NCBI GenBank assembly: GCA_946638265.1
Contig: CAMPBN010000052.1
Span: forward strand, 1 to 7,501
Length of the DNA stretch: 7,501 nt
Reading direction: 5' to 3'
Source: an uncultured Bacillota bacterium
Lineage (GTDB): Bacteria > Bacillota > Clostridia > Peptostreptococcales > Anaerovoracaceae
Positions 1-5,467 of this stretch are shown in pieces (the stretch's first letter is position 1; the number at the start of each line of letters is the position of its first letter). Under the pieces are notes generated by a model. The model was not told the DNA's origin, did not search any database, and saw only the letters and a program-made list of their open reading frames with translations. The position numbers and the translations under genes are program-made.

Positions 1-1156
1 GATACATAGGATTTTCTTCTTCCAATATTTTAAGTTTCGCCAGCCCCGGCGTATCGTCCGTGCCGTCCGTAAATTTCAGTCTGTAAGTGAGCGCCGGGAA
101 GATTTCCGGCCCCTCTGCCTGCAGCTCTTCCGGCACATCCTCGCCGATAATCTGCCCCGGATAAGCCAGGCTCAGCCCGGTGACAGCCGCAATCTCGCCT
201 GCTTCCGCACTCTCTGCCGCATCAAATCCGCCGCCCTGATAGAGCCTGATCTGGTTTACCTTTTCCGCCCATTCGGCAGCTTCGGTTTCTCCGGCGGCCG
301 GGCCCCGCCCGCGGAGTACCATGCGGGGTCTGAGAGTGCCCGCGAGCACTCTCATGTGGCACTGCCGCGCGCCTTTTTCGTCGTGCGTCACCTTGTAGAC
401 CAGCGCGCGGCACTTGCCCCCGGCCGCCGCCTTACCTTTCTCTGCTTCCGCTCCTTCCAAGCCGAATCCGTTCGGCTCTTTATATCCTGTGCAATATCTG
501 TCAAGAAGCCCCAGCAGGGCCTCCGTTCCTTCCATCTTGAGCGCCGAGCCGAAACATATCGGAAAGAGTTTCCTCTCCCTGACAGCCCTGCGCCTGGCCG
601 CATCCGAAACCGTTCCGTTTTCCAGAAATTCTTCCGTCATCTCGTCCGACGCCAGTGCCATTTCCTCTTCATCCGTCGGCTCGCCGCCTTCAAATTCAGT
701 CACTACGGCCCCGAATGATACCTGCACCTGCCTCAGCACTCTCAGTTTCTCCGCATTTGGCATATCCATCTTGTTCACGAATATAAAAGTCGGCACATTA
801 TATCTTTTCAGCAATTTCCACAGCGTCATGGTATGGCTCTGCACGCCTTCCGAACCGCTGACAACCAGCACGCAATAGTCCATCACGGAAAGCGTGCGCT
901 CCATTTCCGGCGAAAAGTCCGCATGTCCCGGCGTATCCAGAAGTATAAAATTTTTCCCGCCCAGGCTGAATCTCGCCTCTTTGGAATATATGGTGATGCC
1001 GCGTTTTTTCTCCATGGCGTCCCCATCCAGAAAAGCGTCCCGATGGTCCACTCTGCCTGCTTTGCGAATCACGCCCGTATGGTAGAGTATTGCCTCCGAT
1101 AAAGTTGTCTTCCCCGCATCCGCATGCGCCAGGATGCCGATTGTCACGTTTTCCAT
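1..1156 (-). CDS. TetM/EF-G-like translation factor GTPase, N-terminal part (C-terminus beyond the window)
   Basis: The reading frame runs from ATG 1156 to the window edge, giving 385 residues of a protein that in this family is about 640-900 residues long. The trGTPase motifs are intact: P-loop AHADAGKTT (10-18), switch I RGITI (52-56), DTPGH (74-78) and NKMD (128-131). The first ~240 residues therefore form the G domain, followed by the start of a domain-II-like beta barrel. The layout matches ribosomal protection proteins (TetM/TetO/TetW), which use GTP to remove tetracycline from the ribosome, and their chromosomal paralogues of unknown role. Resistance cannot be claimed, because the domain IV loops that contact the drug site lie outside the window and G-domain motifs are shared by the whole EF-G superfamily. 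The start is set by AGGAGA (1167-1162) five bases upstream. A long structured leader precedes it. Family is secure; function as a resistance gene is not. Confidence 0.9.
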   Translation of the reverse strand, partial: MENVTIGILAHADAGKTTLSEAILYHTGVIRKAGRVDHRDAFLDGDAMEKKRGITIYSKEARFSLGGKNFILLDTPGHADFSPEMERTLSVMDYCVLVVSGSEGVQSHTMTLWKLLKRYNVPTFIFVNKMDMPNAEKLRVLRQVQVSFGAVVTEFEGGEPTDEEEMALASDEMTEEFLENGTVSDAARRRAVRERKLFPICFGSALKMEGTEALLGLLDRYCTGYKEPNGFGLEGAEAEKGKAAAGGKCRALVYKVTHDEKGARQCHMRVLAGTLRPRMVLRGRGPAAGETEAAEWAEKVNQIRLYQGGGFDAAESAEAGEIAAVTGLSLAYPGQIIGEDVPEELQAEGPEIFPALTYRLKFTDGTDDTPGLAKLKILEEENPMY

Positions 1157-1259
1157 TGTAGTCTCCTGATTGCCAAAATGTATCCCTTTTCGGAAATTTT
1201 TTCATTTGGGATGTCGTTTTTTGAGGTTTTTTAGAAGATTTTCCGCGCATTTTTGGCAT
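1157..1259 (-). other. Candidate leader ORF upstream of and overlapping the GTPase gene
   Basis: An ATG at 1259-1257 has AAAGGAG (1273-1267) seven bases upstream, a better site than that of many real genes here. The frame begins MPKMRGKSSKKPQKTTSQ, is very basic, enters the GTPase gene out of frame and stays open to 798 (153 codons in all). The part inside the GTPase gene looks like an accidental shadow, so only the upstream part is marked. The start codon lies in TGCCAAAA, which is complementary to TTTTGGCA just upstream of the GTPase ribosome binding site. That arrangement suits translational control of the GTPase. No homology is recognised, and the product may never be made as a stable protein. 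Confidence 0.3.
1171..1256 (-). promoter_or_regulatory. Long-range inverted repeat next to the GTPase ribosome binding site
   Basis: The plus strand has TGCCAAAA at 1171-1178 and TTTTGGCA at 1249-1256, an 8-bp perfect pair extendable past bulges. In the minus-strand mRNA the upstream arm contains the leader ORF start and the downstream arm ends a few bases before the AGGAGA that starts the GTPase. Ribosomes on the leader ORF would disturb this pairing. The role is inferred. Confidence 0.35.
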
Positions 1260-1362
1260 CGGCTTACTCCTTTACCAAAATAGCACTGGGTTTTCGCCTA
1301 TCCTTTTCCAGCATTTGAAATTTACACAAAAAATTTTGCATCTTTTTTTACAAAAACCTCAT

Positions 1363-1397
1363 TTTAGGATGCATATGCGCGATTCACGCATCCTAAA
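1363..1397. repeat. 10-bp perfect inverted repeat in the GTPase leader, with a competing pair at 1377-1413
   Basis: TTTAGGATGC (1363-1372) and GCATCCTAAA (1388-1397) form a perfect 10-bp stem with a 15-base loop. Part of that loop, GCGCGAT (1377-1383), is complementary to ATCGCGC (1407-1413), so two mutually exclusive structures are possible in the leader RNA. No good T-run directly follows the stem in either direction, so it is not a simple terminator. It could be an operator or an antiterminator-type switch for the GTPase gene. Confidence 0.5.
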
Positions 1398-1426
1398 GCA
1401 ATTCACATCGCGCAATATAATATCGG

Positions 1427-1465
1427 AAAATAATATAAGAGATGCAAAACGCATCTCTTATATTA
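1427..1465 (-). terminator. Rho-independent terminator of the metal operon, after larB
   Basis: TAATATAAGAGATGC (1431-1445) and its exact complement (1451-1465) make a 15-bp perfect stem with a 5-base loop. On the minus strand it begins 18 bases beyond the larB stop and is followed by TTTT (1430-1427). It is AT-rich at the base. Position and shape fit the end of the operon transcript. Confidence 0.75.
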
Positions 1466-1483
1466 TACACATATTCTCTTAAA

Positions 1484-2236
1484 TTAAAAATCACTCCGGT
1501 TGATCTGGGCGGCCAGATATCCGGCCCCGAATCCGTTGTCGATATTCACGATGCCCACTCCGTTGGCACAGCTGTTGAGCATCGAAAGCAGAGCCGAAAG
1601 TCCGCCAAGATTGGCACCGTAGCCAACGCTTGTGGGCACCGCAATAACGGGCCTTTCCACAAGGCCGCCCACCACCGAGGCCAGCGCGCCCTCCATGCCG
1701 GCCACCACGATGACCGCTCCGGCCTTCCTGATATCTTCAATGCAGGACAGCAGCCTGTGAATCCCGGCCACCCCCACATCGTAAAATCTTTCCACGCGGT
1801 TACCCATCATTTCGGCAACGCAGGCAGCCTCTTCAGCCACCGGTATGTCTGCCGTACCTGCGCTCACCACAGCAACGGTTTTTTCCGCCTTTTCCAGCGG
1901 GTTTCTCTCTACCAAAATCAATCTGGCATCTTCCAGATACCTGGCATCCCCCACCTTGGCTCTTACCGCTTCGAAATTTTCTTTCGTCGCCCTCGTAGCT
2001 ATCACATTACCGTTTTTCTCAGCCAGCAGGGCCACGATTTCCGCGATTTGCCCGTCGGTTTTGCCCTGACAGAACACCGCTTCCGGATATCCCGTGCGAA
2101 GTTCTCTGTCCATATCCAGCCTGGCAAACCCCAGGTCCGCCACGGAGGCGCTTTCCAGCTCTTTTTCGGCATCTTCCGGGCTCATCTGCCCCGCCGCCAC
2201 TTTTTTCAATATTTCACTAAGTTTTTCTTTTTTCAT
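1484..2236 (-). CDS. larB: LarB, pyridinium-3,5-biscarboxylic acid mononucleotide synthase (nickel-pincer cofactor biosynthesis)
   Basis: This 250-residue protein has the length and motifs of LarB. The helical N-terminal part is followed by a PurE/AIR-carboxylase-like domain from about residue 118, with SAGTADIPVAEEA (125-137), YDVGVAGIHRLL (152-163), VAGMEGALASVVGGL (178-192), PTSVGYGA (201-208) and NSCANGVGIVNIDNGFGAG (221-239). Cys223 matches the cysteine that forms a transient adduct with the nicotinic acid ring in studied LarB. LarB carboxylates and hydrolyses NaAD to P2CMN in the cytoplasm. LarE and LarC then complete the nickel-pincer nucleotide used by lactate racemase and other LarA-like enzymes. 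None of larA, larC or larE is in the window. The ATG lies 6 bases after the ATPase stop, with GAGG/AAGG around that junction serving as ribosome binding site, so the two genes are co-transcribed and probably translationally coupled. Confidence 0.93.
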   Translation of the reverse strand: MKKEKLSEILKKVAAGQMSPEDAEKELESASVADLGFARLDMDRELRTGYPEAVFCQGKTDGQIAEIVALLAEKNGNVIATRATKENFEAVRAKVGDARYLEDARLILVERNPLEKAEKTVAVVSAGTADIPVAEEAACVAEMMGNRVERFYDVGVAGIHRLLSCIEDIRKAGAVIVVAGMEGALASVVGGLVERPVIAVPTSVGYGANLGGLSALLSMLNSCANGVGIVNIDNGFGAGYLAAQINRSDF

Positions 2237-2242
2237 ATCGCC

Positions 2243-4339
2243 TTACCTCAGAGCTCTCATGGAATTAAGTATTGCCAAGACTGCCACTCCCACGTCCGCA
2301 AAGACCGCGGCCCACATACCAGCCAGTCCCAAAGCTCCCAGCACCATTATAATAAATTTTATTCCCAGTGCAAAGGCGATATTTTCTCTGCAGATCCGCA
2401 AAGTCTTCTTCGCTATTTCCATCAGATCCAGCAGCTTTGACGGCTCATCCGTCATAAGCACCACATCTGCAGCTTCAATAGCCGCATCCGAGCCGAGCGC
2501 GCCCATGGCAATTCCCACATCCGCGCCTGCCAGTACCGGTGCGTCGTTGAGCCCGTCGCCTGCAAAGAGCACCTTTTTCTTCGGACTGCTCTTTTCCGCT
2601 ATCAGCGCCTGCACCTTTTCCAGTTTCCCGGAAGGCAGGAGCTCGGCAAACACATTTTCCGGAGCGATCCCCAGCTGCGCAGCGATTTTCTCGGCCGCGT
2701 TACGCCTGTCGCCTGTAAGCATTACGATTTTTTCCACGCCCCAGGCTTCCAGCCCGGTAATAGCAGCTTTCGCGTCTTTTTTGGATTCATCGCCGATAGC
2801 AATCAGCCCCGCAAATTCTCTGCCCACTGCCACGAACACCAGCGTGCCGGAGATTCCCTTTTCTTCAGCTTCTTTCGCAGCTTCACGCGCACATTTGGCG
2901 ATGTCTCCTCCCTGCATCTCCATAAATCTCAAATTGCCCGCCAGTACAGTGTGGCTTTCGCTGCCGGCCTCGTCCCTTCTCAGGTTCACTTTGGCTCTGA
3001 TGCCAAGACCGGACGCATCCTCCACTTCGCTGACCGCTCTTTCATCCAGCTTGCCCCCCTTTTCCTCGTATGCATCCCGGATGGATTTTGCGATCGGATG
3101 TGGCGAAAAATATTCCGCATGTGCCGCCAGCGCCATTACTTCCTCGTCGCTGAAAAGTCCCCAATTGTCGCCTTCAACATTCTTGAAACTGCCGCTGCCT
3201 GCGCTCATCACCTGTCTTACCTTAAATTCCCCCGTGGTAAGCGTGCCTGTCTTATCAAACGCAATGGTTTCGGCATTTGCCACAGCTTCTAGGAAGTTAC
3301 TGCCCTTCACCAGGATTCCCTGACTTGATGCTGCACCGATTCCGCCGAAAAAGCTCAGCGGCACTGAAATCACCAGCGCACACGGGCACGACACTACGAG
3401 GAACAGCAACGCTCTGTAGATCCATGTACCAAAACTCTGCCCGGTGATTACCGGTGGCAGGATTGCCAGCAGCAGGGCGATTCCCACCACTGCCGGAGTG
3501 TAAACACGCGCAAATTTGGTCACGAAACGCTCCGTCACAGCTTTGGAAGAAGCTGCATTTTCCACCAGTTCAAGGATTTTCGAAGCCGTGGACTCGTCAA
3601 ATTCCTTGGCTACTTCCAGCACCAGCACACCCGTCATGTTCACATAGCCCGAAAGCACTTCATCCCCCTGCTTTACATCTCTCGGAACCGATTCGCCCGT
3701 AATGGCTGCTGTCTGAACGGAAGAACTTCCTTCCGCGACTAGGCCGTCAAGCGGAACCTTTTCACCGGGCTTGACCTGTATGAAATCGCCGATTCTTACA
3801 TCATAAGGATCCACCACCTTCGCGGTTTTCGTTAGTGGATCATACAGATTGGCATAGTCCGGCCTGATGTCCATCAGCTCCGAAATCGAAGCTCTGGATT
3901 TATTTACGGCATAGTCTTCAAACAGCTCGCCCACGCAGAAAAACAGCATTACAGCCGTACCTTCCGTGTACTCGCCCAGTGCAAATGCCCCCAGCGAAGC
4001 CACCGCCATCAGAAAGTTTTCGTCCAAAAGCTGCCCGCGGAAAATCCCGCCGAACGCCTTTTTAAGCACATCAAAACCCGCCACCAGATAGCTGACCGCG
4101 AATATTCCAAGCGCTGTCCACGCCGCAATATCCATGCTCGTAAACCGCCCGCCGGTTTCATTTCCCAAGCCATCTGCGCCTGCAGCCGAATTCAGCGCAT
4201 CCGACGCCCCCACACCGGCTCCCGAATTCACAAAATCCGCACCTGCACCCGGCGCCAGTTTTTCCAGTGCGATTCCTGCCGCCATCAAAACGGCTGCAAT
4301 TATGATTTTCACCAGCCTCTTTTTCTGTGATTTCGTCAT
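2243..4339 (-). CDS. cadA: P1B-2 type heavy-metal (Zn/Cd/Pb) efflux ATPase lacking its own HMA domain
   Basis: This 698-residue P-type ATPase has every catalytic motif: actuator TGES (214-217), membrane metal site SCPC (317-320), phosphorylated Asp362 in DKTGT, the nucleotide-domain His414-Pro415 of SPHPIA, TGDRR (542-546) and GDGLNDAP (594-601). Lys661 and Asp682 in the last membrane helices stand 21 residues apart, as do Lys693 and Asp714 of ZntA. Together with CPC this marks the Zn/Cd/Pb export class rather than copper. It pumps divalent soft metal out across the inner membrane using ATP. There is no N-terminal HMA domain; a separate HMA gene lies just upstream in the operon. After the first helix (about 9-27) comes an Ala/Gly-rich stretch (29-66) longer than usual in this loop. 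The start at 4339 has only a modest site (GAAGG, close to the ATG); a 12-codon mini-ORF ends 6 bases before it and may supply ribosomes. Confidence 0.95.
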   Translation of the reverse strand: MTKSQKKRLVKIIIAAVLMAAGIALEKLAPGAGADFVNSGAGVGASDALNSAAGADGLGNETGGRFTSMDIAAWTALGIFAVSYLVAGFDVLKKAFGGIFRGQLLDENFLMAVASLGAFALGEYTEGTAVMLFFCVGELFEDYAVNKSRASISELMDIRPDYANLYDPLTKTAKVVDPYDVRIGDFIQVKPGEKVPLDGLVAEGSSSVQTAAITGESVPRDVKQGDEVLSGYVNMTGVLVLEVAKEFDESTASKILELVENAASSKAVTERFVTKFARVYTPAVVGIALLLAILPPVITGQSFGTWIYRALLFLVVSCPCALVISVPLSFFGGIGAASSQGILVKGSNFLEAVANAETIAFDKTGTLTTGEFKVRQVMSAGSGSFKNVEGDNWGLFSDEEVMALAAHAEYFSPHPIAKSIRDAYEEKGGKLDERAVSEVEDASGLGIRAKVNLRRDEAGSESHTVLAGNLRFMEMQGGDIAKCAREAAKEAEEKGISGTLVFVAVGREFAGLIAIGDESKKDAKAAITGLEAWGVEKIVMLTGDRRNAAEKIAAQLGIAPENVFAELLPSGKLEKVQALIAEKSSPKKKVLFAGDGLNDAPVLAGADVGIAMGALGSDAAIEAADVVLMTDEPSKLLDLMEIAKKTLRICRENIAFALGIKFIIMVLGALGLAGMWAAVFADVGVAVLAILNSMRALR

Positions 4340-4345
4340 AATCCT

Positions 4346-4384
4346 TCACCTTCCCCCGCTTACTTCATCTCGCTCTTGCTTCAT
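4346..4384 (-). other. 12-codon mini-ORF directly upstream of the ATPase start
   Basis: ATG 4384-4382 reads MKQERDEVSGGR and stops with TGA at 4348-4346, 6 bases before the ATPase ATG. GGAG stands a few bases before its start. It could feed terminating ribosomes to the weak ATPase site. It is too short to support on coding grounds and may be chance. Confidence 0.2.
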
Positions 4385-4406
4385 CCGGCTCCGCTCTCAA
4401 AACACG

Positions 4407-4625
4407 CTACTTCACTGCAATGAAAGTGTCCGGCTCCACCTTGGCGATCACTGCCTGAGCATCCTTCAAAGCTGCCTCAAACTTGTCATCATCAGCCTCC
4501 AGCGTAATCTTCTGCGTCATAAATGTGATGCTGCACTTCACGCCCTCCAGCTTGTTGATTGCCTCTTCCATTTTTGCCGCGCAATTTGCGCAATCCAGAT
4601 TCTCCAGCTTGTAACTTCTTTTCAT
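4407..4625 (-). CDS. Stand-alone heavy-metal-associated (HMA) domain protein, metallochaperone-like
   Basis: The 72-residue product is a single ferredoxin-like HMA domain (beta-alpha-beta-beta-alpha-beta). It starts MKRSYKLENLDCANCAAKM, with Cys12 and Cys15 of the CxxC metal site in the first loop. The DCANCAAKMEEAI and FMTQKITLEADDD segments resemble the N-terminal HMA domain of clostridial CadA pumps, so this looks like that domain encoded separately. It most likely binds Zn/Cd/Pb in the cytoplasm and serves the ATPase encoded 67 bases downstream, which lacks such a domain. The start is taken at 4625, because a perfect AGGAGG (4636-4631) lies six bases before it. An earlier in-frame ATG at 4646 would place that ribosome binding site inside the coding sequence. 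Confidence 0.9.
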   Translation of the reverse strand: MKRSYKLENLDCANCAAKMEEAINKLEGVKCSITFMTQKITLEADDDKFEAALKDAQAVIAKVEPDTFIAVK

Positions 4626-4630
4626 TTTAT

Positions 4631-4636
4631 TCCTCC
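4631..4636 (-). promoter_or_regulatory. AGGAGG ribosome binding site that decides the HMA start
   Basis: A full AGGAGG six bases before ATG 4625 shows that the ATG at 4646, seven codons upstream, is not the main start. Confidence 0.8.
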
Positions 4637-4660
4637 TGAATTTCAATTAAATTTTAACAA

Positions 4661-4752
4661 ATTCATTTCGCCCGCGCGCTCTCTTTTCCAATTCATTCAT
4701 TTCGCCCACACGCTCTCTTTTCCAATTCATACATTTTCTCCACGCGCTCTTT
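4661..4752. repeat. 34-bp tandem repeat, 2 good copies and 1 decayed, between sensor and HMA genes
   Basis: The unit ATTCATTTCGCCC-RCRC-GCTCTCTTTTCCA recurs at 4661 and 4695 (two differences over 30 bases). A weaker copy starts at 4729, with exact 34-base period. It lies in the operon mRNA between ArsR and HMA. On the minus strand each good unit encodes ELEKRA(C/R)GRNE, in different frames because 34 is not a multiple of three. These fall in two overlapping mini-ORFs: 33 codons at 4794-4693 and 17 codons at 4700-4647. Neither has a clear ribosome binding site, so the coding reading is uncertain; the repeat itself is plain. Confidence 0.8.
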
Positions 4753-4794
4753 ATAGTGCCTACTGCCGAAATTCCGATACCTTTCTCGCAACAT
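4693..4794 (-). other. 33-codon mini-ORF in the ArsR-HMA intergenic region
   Basis: ATG 4794 to TGA 4695-4693, beginning MLRERYRNFGSRHYKERVE and rich in Arg, Lys and Glu. Its stop overlaps the start region of a second mini-ORF (4700-4647, 17 codons, beginning MNELEKRARG), which ends 21 bases before the HMA ATG. No ribosome binding site is evident. It may be chance or a chain of translational coupling. Confidence 0.2.
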
Positions 4795-4818
4795 TAATTT
4801 ACGCACACCGCGCGGCAA

Positions 4819-5193
4819 CTATATTTTGTCCTCCGGGCACTTTATATGCAGAACGCTGTCCACTGCCACATGCAGCAATTTTGCCTCTGCATCATCTGCC
4901 AGCTTGTAATATACCTCTTTGCCGTCCTTGCGGCTTTCGATCAGCCCCGCGCTTTTGAGTATCCGCAAATGATGCGAAACTGCCGGTGAGCTCATGCCTA
5001 CTGCCGCTGCAATATTTACCACGCATTCTTCTGTATGGCAAAGCAATGTAAAAATGCGCAGCCTGCTCGAATCCGCCAGAAGTGAAAATGTATCTGCCGC
5101 TTTTTCAAAAGTCGCATCGTCCGGCCGAATGTCAATTTCCTGCAAAAGCTCCGCCGTATGCATCCCATGGTCATGTGGAAGTTTTATCTCCAT
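4819..5193 (-). CDS. ArsR/SmtB-family metal-sensing transcriptional repressor
   Basis: This 124-residue winged-helix protein has the ArsR core: FSLLADSSRLRIFTLL (36-51), the recognition helix region CVVNIAAAVGMSSPAVSHHLR (57-77) and wing KDGKEVYYKL (89-98). Members are dimeric repressors that release DNA when metal binds. Possible ligands are His7, His9 and His12 in the N-terminal HDHGMH segment, Cys52 and Cys57 near the start of the recognition helix (the usual CVC of CadC-like sensors has only one Cys here), and His108, His116 and Cys119 at the C-terminus. The classic CzrA alpha-5 set is not complete, so the metal cannot be assigned from the residues alone. The downstream HMA and P1B-2 pump suggest Zn/Cd/Pb. 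AGGAG (5206-5202) eight bases upstream supports the start. As first gene it probably represses its own operon. Confidence 0.92.
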   Translation of the reverse strand: MEIKLPHDHGMHTAELLQEIDIRPDDATFEKAADTFSLLADSSRLRIFTLLCHTEECVVNIAAAVGMSSPAVSHHLRILKSAGLIESRKDGKEVYYKLADDAEAKLLHVAVDSVLHIKCPEDKI

Positions 5194-5220
5194 GCTTGCC
5201 GCTCCTTTCTCCTTGCGAGC

Positions 5221-5269
5221 CTGCTGCCTGCTATCTGCTATCTGCTATCTGCTATCTGCTACCTGCTCT
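5221..5269. repeat. Seven tandem copies of a 7-bp repeat in the operon leader
   Basis: CTGCTGC, four exact CTGCTAT, CTGCTAC and CTGCTCT follow one another without gaps. They lie between the predicted transcription start (about 5272) and the ArsR ribosome binding site (5206-5202), so the mRNA 5' leader contains AGCAGAT-type repeats. Runs of this type change copy number by slippage. Confidence 0.9.
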
Positions 5270-5278
5270 GTTCTACTT

Positions 5279-5307
5279 AATATATACCCTCGCTCCATAC
5301 GATTAAA
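5279..5307 (-). promoter_or_regulatory. Promoter of the metal operon
   Basis: On the minus strand TTTAAT (5307-5302) and TATATT (5284-5279) are separated by 17 bases, giving a start near 5272. The -35 box lies inside the left half of the palindromic operator. The -35 matches the consensus only partly, so exact boxes are uncertain. Confidence 0.5.
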
Positions 5308-5321
5308 CATATATTTAATCG
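5300..5321. promoter_or_regulatory. Palindromic operator, likely bound by the ArsR-family sensor
   Basis: CGATTAAA and TTTAATCG are perfect complements separated by six AT-rich bases (CATATA), about 107 bases upstream of the sensor gene. AT-rich 20-24-bp palindromes overlapping the promoter are typical of ArsR/SmtB operators. A further TTTAAT follows at 5322-5327. Confidence 0.6.
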
Positions 5322-5337
5322 TTTAATTCATGATGAG

Positions 5338-5375
5338 AAAAAGCGCCCCTTTCACGGCCCCCAAAGCGCTTTTTT
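5338..5375. terminator. Terminator-like hairpin upstream of the metal operon
   Basis: AAAAAGCGC (5338-5346) pairs with GCGCTTTTT (5366-5374), with a possible inner TTT/AAA and a C-rich loop. It has T-runs on both strands. With no plus-strand gene ending here, it most likely acts on the minus strand as a second barrier between the repeat array and the operon promoter. Confidence 0.5.
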
Positions 5376-5400
5376 CCTTTCCCGCTATCCCTTCAGAAAT

Positions 5401-5430
5401 AAAAAAGCAGGCACGCTCTCGCATGCCCGC
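5401..5430 (-). terminator. Strong minus-strand terminator with GAGA tetraloop, after the repeat array
   Basis: On the minus strand GCGGGCATGC (5430-5421) and GCGTGCCTGC (5416-5407) form ten continuous pairs, two of them G-T, closed by a GAGA (GNRA) loop. TTTTTT (5406-5401) follows. This is a classic intrinsic terminator for RNA coming leftward through 5430-5808, where no credible protein gene is present. Confidence 0.75.
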
Positions 5431-5467
5431 GCTTTCCACATCCATCCTCCCCTGCCGAAACTGCCTT

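Noticed and set aside
66..86. TCCGTAA and TCTGTAA near the left edge as further array half-sites
   Set aside because: They lie in the GTPase coding sequence in the same orientation, without the N25 partner arm; chance.
414..878. Plus-strand frame of 154 codons within the GTPase region
   Set aside because: Low-complexity Ser-rich antisense shadow of the GTPase gene.
1..1156. Calling the GTPase a confirmed tetracycline resistance gene
   Set aside because: Only the G domain and part of domain II are visible; many chromosomal paralogues share these motifs without known resistance.
1442..2440. Long plus-strand frame (332 codons) opposite larB
   Set aside because: Antisense shadow of larB that also crosses the operon terminator; no ribosome binding site or family features.
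2094..3323. Long plus-strand frame (409 codons) opposite the ATPase
   Set aside because: Ser/Ala-rich antisense shadow of a well-supported P-type ATPase gene.
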